DNA from: Emydura subglobosa | Taxonomy: Eukaryota > Chordata > Testudines > Chelidae | NCBI GenBank assembly: GCA_007922225.1 | Contig: ML679971.1 | Coordinates: 496,001-560,000 of the forward strand | Length of the DNA stretch: 64,000 bases | Direction: 5' to 3' | Shown: positions 60,905-64,000 of the stretch, piece by piece | How the letters are laid out: the number at the start of each line of letters is the position of its first letter | How positions within the stretch are numbered: position 1 is the stretch's first letter | Made by a program: the position numbers and the translations under genes | Notes under the pieces: generated by a model | What the model was told of the DNA's origin: nothing | Database searches by the model: none | The model's input: only the letters and a program-made list of their open reading frames with translations

Positions 60905-63060
60905 TCTACCTTGGCGCTGCAGGTGTAATTTCCAGCTCAGGCGGATGTCCCTGCACTACCTCTGATCGAGCGAGAATGCTAAACACAGCAGTGTAGTGAG
61001 ACAGACTAGCTGCCCCAAGTCTGATACCATCTGAAACCCTAGGTACATATTTGGGCACCTAGCCTGTCCCTCGACTCGCACAGCCACAGCTATACTTCTG
61101 TTCTTAGCGTGCTAGCGTGGGTATGTCTACCCAAATTGGAAATTACACCTTCAGACCCAATGCAGACTTACCCTGAGAGCTTGTAAAGGACTCAGATACG
61201 ACAATGATGAATGTAGGATAAGGATGGATAAATAGTCGAGGTAGATAAGAGATCTGAGTGTTGCTTGTTGTTAATTTAGCAGCTGGCACTCTATCCTTTG
61301 AATCAATACAATACTAATTCCCCAGCACATGTCCTCTTTCAGGTGAGATGTACAGCCTAAGTACTCACCACTCATCACTAGAAATTCCATGGCATTTTTC
61401 ACATGAGTAGCAGAACTAACCCCAGCGTCCCTGGGGAATTACATTCTACTTCTCTAAATTACCTTTATGATTTCAGTTGGCTATATTGTTTTTCCTGGGC
61501 CAAATCCTTACACCAGTTCAGGAAATGATCCCTGCTGACTGCAATGTGGTTACAACAGAGGAATCTGAGCCAGGAGACCTGGGTTTTGTACTGACCACTG
61601 CCATTAACATTGGGCAAACCACCCGCTTTCTGTGCTACAATCACTACACTGTGCACAGTGTGCATTGTAGCACGAGTAGTCATAGCCATGCTAGCTTTAA
61701 TCTAGCTAGCAAGGGTCTCTACAGTAGTGAAGATGTGGCAGCACAGACTTCAGCGAGGACTAGCAACCCAACTACATATCTGAGGTCTCCGGCGGTCTTG
61801 TACGGGGACGGTTAGCCTGTACTAAGACTCTTGCTGCTACATGGTCACTACTATTGTTACCCACACTGGTGCTATTAAAACTATCACGGTATGCTTATGC
61901 ACAGTATAATCACATCTTCATTTGATGGGGAGATGTACTCAAAATGCAAATAAGAAACAGGCCCAATATTTCGTAACCCCAGTCACATGACCTAAGGTGA
62001 ATAGAGGTCATGTGATTAAAAAATATAAAATTAAAAAAAAATACCCATTGTCATTTAGTCCTGCCTCCAGTTTGCTCGAGAGCAGAGGCTCTCAAACTTA
62101 TTGGATCACGCCCCCCTTCTGTGGGTCTGTCATAGTTTATGCCCCCCCCCACACCACAAAAGTACAGGTATCAATTTAAAAAATCAATTTGCAACTCTCA
62201 ATACATATTAAAAACCCCAAGGCATTGATTCAAACAGAGTCACTGAAGTATATAGTCATGTAAATGGTAAGGGAGATACTGCTAACCGGCATCACACTGG
62301 TGTTACTAGTGTGATGGGTGCGCCTGTTTTTGGATCAGAGCAATTCCACAAATTGCATGAATGAGCCAACGATCCATTGTAATAAGATCAAAAGCAAAAC
62401 TGCGGTCGGTGCTTACAATGAAATGTGCACACCGTGTCGTGGCAAATGGATGAACATAGAGAGGGCAATGACGCTGTATAATGCTATGCAAGCTGGACAG
62501 AAATCCCTCAAAATGCACAGCACCATCTGGAGTCAAATGCCCAGCGCCCTCCGAGGACCTGAAGGAATCAGCTTTGCTACTTATTCATTGCTGTGGGTAA
62601 AATGTGCACAGTAAGGTTTTTTTTTCCCTAAAGCTTCTCGCCCCCTCCTGAATACATTTTGTGCCCTCCCAGCCTCCCCCCCCCAGTTTGAGAACCTCTG
62701 CTCTATAGAGAGGAAAATATATTGCGCTGGTGATTAATAGAGTAAACTCCTGTTTGGGCCCCTGTACACTGTACCAGTGGCGTGAAGCCGTAGGGCATGT
62801 GCTGGAGGTGTGATCTCTAGATTGGGCAGACATACAGATGCTAGCTCCAACTGTGCTAGCATGCTAAAAATAGCTGTCTAGCTGCAGCCGCAGCAGCCTA
62901 TGTAGGTACCTAGGTTTCAGACAGGAATCTTGAGATGGCTAGGCCATCCCGCTGCCTATGCACTGCTATTTTAGAGTGCTAGCCCGATTTAAACTAGCGT
63001 GGGTACATCTACCTGAGCTGGGGATTTACACCTCCACCTCCAGTGTAGACGTACCCGTCG
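60905..63060. mobile_element. Three members of a GCTAGC-rich hAT-like MITE family
   Basis: Copies at about 60905-61150, 61640-61880 and 62810-63060. Shared sequences include GTGCTAGCGTGGGTATGTCT (61110-61129) and AACTAGCGTGGGTACATCTA, and the ends read GTGTAGACGTACCC. Sequence between the copies (61150-61640 and 61880-62810) shows nothing I recognise. Confidence 0.5.
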
Positions 63061-63744
63061 TGTAAATGACAATCAGGCTCAAAATGTTCAGTTTCCTACC
63101 AGAACTGCTGTGTGTCAGACCCTTACTGCAGTGTTCAGGTAGAGCCAGATTGATCACTTCAGCTTTGATGGGCGCATAGCTCTGATGTGCTATTCCAGTT
63201 CACTTCTTGTTGCTACGGCTGCCGGTCTGAGCTGGGCAGCGTTGCTACATTTGAGTAACTGGCAGCTAACGCTAGCCAGCGGAGAAACGTTGCTTAGCCA
63301 AACATTACCACTAGTGCTGGTAGAGGGAGGGGACATTGGAATTGCTCTCTCTTAAGAAAAGTGTTTTAACACATGAAAAAATCACTCCCGCTTTTTGATT
63401 CCTCCCTACCCCCCCGATGCCTCCCATCATTTCAGTTTCCGTTTAGTGTACAGATCTGTACCATTTTCCTTTGTTGCTGTTGCACGTTGGCTGCACACTA
63501 GCGGCAGTGCTGAAGAGCGCTGTCAGACAGATGGAAATAATTCAGAGCCTTCAAATTATTCATGTTTTAGAAGGAGGGAAAACATTTCCAAAGAGGGGGA
63601 AAAAGTTGCTGTATAATTGTGTGTTCTGCAGAACGGGGGGACGTTTTCTGTATGCTTGCAGCTACATAGAAACTTCCCATGCAAATACTATTTCTACTCA
63701 CTTCCCACTAAACCAAAAGTCTATAGTCAGTGGGATTAGGAAGT

Positions 63745-63995
63745 GGTGTGATTTAGTGGATCAGGCACTGAATGGGGAGTAAGGAGACCGGTGTCCTATT
63801 CTTGGCTCTGCTGTGTAAGCTTGGACAAGTTACTTCGCCTCCAACTCTTTGTTTGCCTTGTCTATTTGTACTGCAAGCTCATTGGAGCGGGGGCTCGCTC
63901 TTATTCTACGTACATATAACGCCTAGCTCAGTGATACCCCTGGTCTTGGTTTTGGCCTCTGGGCACCCTCAAAATATAAATGCTAATAATGCATA
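63745..63995 (+). repeat. MIR-like SINE with long tail
   Basis: GTGATTTAGTGGATCAGGCA, CTTGGACAAGTTACTTCGCC and CAAGCTCATTGGAGCGGGGG. Confidence 0.65.
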
Positions 63996-64000
63996 AAAAG

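Larger units (their letters stand above)
59410..64000 (+). other. Intron downstream of exon 11 (5' part)
   Basis: No further exon starting with one completing base was found. It holds MIR-like SINEs (59500-59600 and 63745-63995), a CR1 scrap (60290-60370), a 5S-like segment (60418-60470), an L2-like fragment (60480-60870) and three members of a GCTAGC-rich hAT-like MITE family (60905-61150, 61640-61880, 62810-63060). Confidence 0.8.

Noticed and set aside
61477..61815. 112-codon plus-strand frame
   Set aside because: It begins in a MIR-like segment and runs into a GCTAGC-rich MITE; no domain.
1..64000. CRISPR array, bacterial operon or phage-like system
   Set aside because: Spliced vertebrate gene, SINEs and LINEs throughout; no regularly spaced short repeats with unique spacers.

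Overview
This window looks like part of an intron-rich vertebrate genome. It carries 11 consecutive internal exons of one plus-strand gene, PKHD1 (fibrocystin/polyductin, the large ciliary and cell-surface protein mutated in recessive polycystic kidney disease in humans). The repeats point to a turtle, or less likely another archosauromorph. They include many CR1 copies, MIR-like SINEs, GGCCTGGTCTACAC-ended MITEs, a PIF/Harbinger element with a Myb/SANT-like gene remnant, and SINEs carrying the CACGAAAGCTTATGC motif. Species assignment is inference.

Layout: 1-4763 is upstream intron. Exon 1 (4764-4976) and exon 2 (34977-35184) encode most of the first G8 domain and are split by an intron of exactly 30,000 bp. 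Exons 3-6 (37238-43335) lie in a compact cluster with 1.5-2.3 kb introns. After a 7.5 kb intron, exons 7-11 (50862-59409) follow. They encode a linker and parallel beta-helix (PbH1-type) extracellular region. 59410-64000 is again intron. All 11 exons have GT-AG borders, have no in-frame stop and join in phase (1-1, 1-2, 2-1, 1-1, 1-1, 1-0, 0-2, 2-0, 0-0, 0-1, 1-2). Together they give 1771 nt, about 590 codons. The gene continues beyond both edges. I see no second host gene, functional RNA gene or CRISPR array.

The introns are a dense fossil bed of transposable elements. The 30 kb intron holds a 1.74 kb Harbinger derivative (7411-9154), L2-like, RTE-like and CR1 LINE pieces, nested MITEs and SINEs, and two strong fold-back elements (29621-29918 and 30841-31020). 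The 7.5 kb intron holds the best preserved LINE, a 2.6 kb minus-strand CR1 with endonuclease and reverse-transcriptase remnants. That LINE is itself interrupted by a 330 bp GC-rich insert flanked by a perfect 10 bp target duplication.

The least expected feature is a roughly 83-100 bp duplication of the exon 7 splice-acceptor region, placed 2.1 kb upstream of the real acceptor. It creates a decoy acceptor followed by an open frame and a good decoy donor. I found no evidence of a new multi-gene system.
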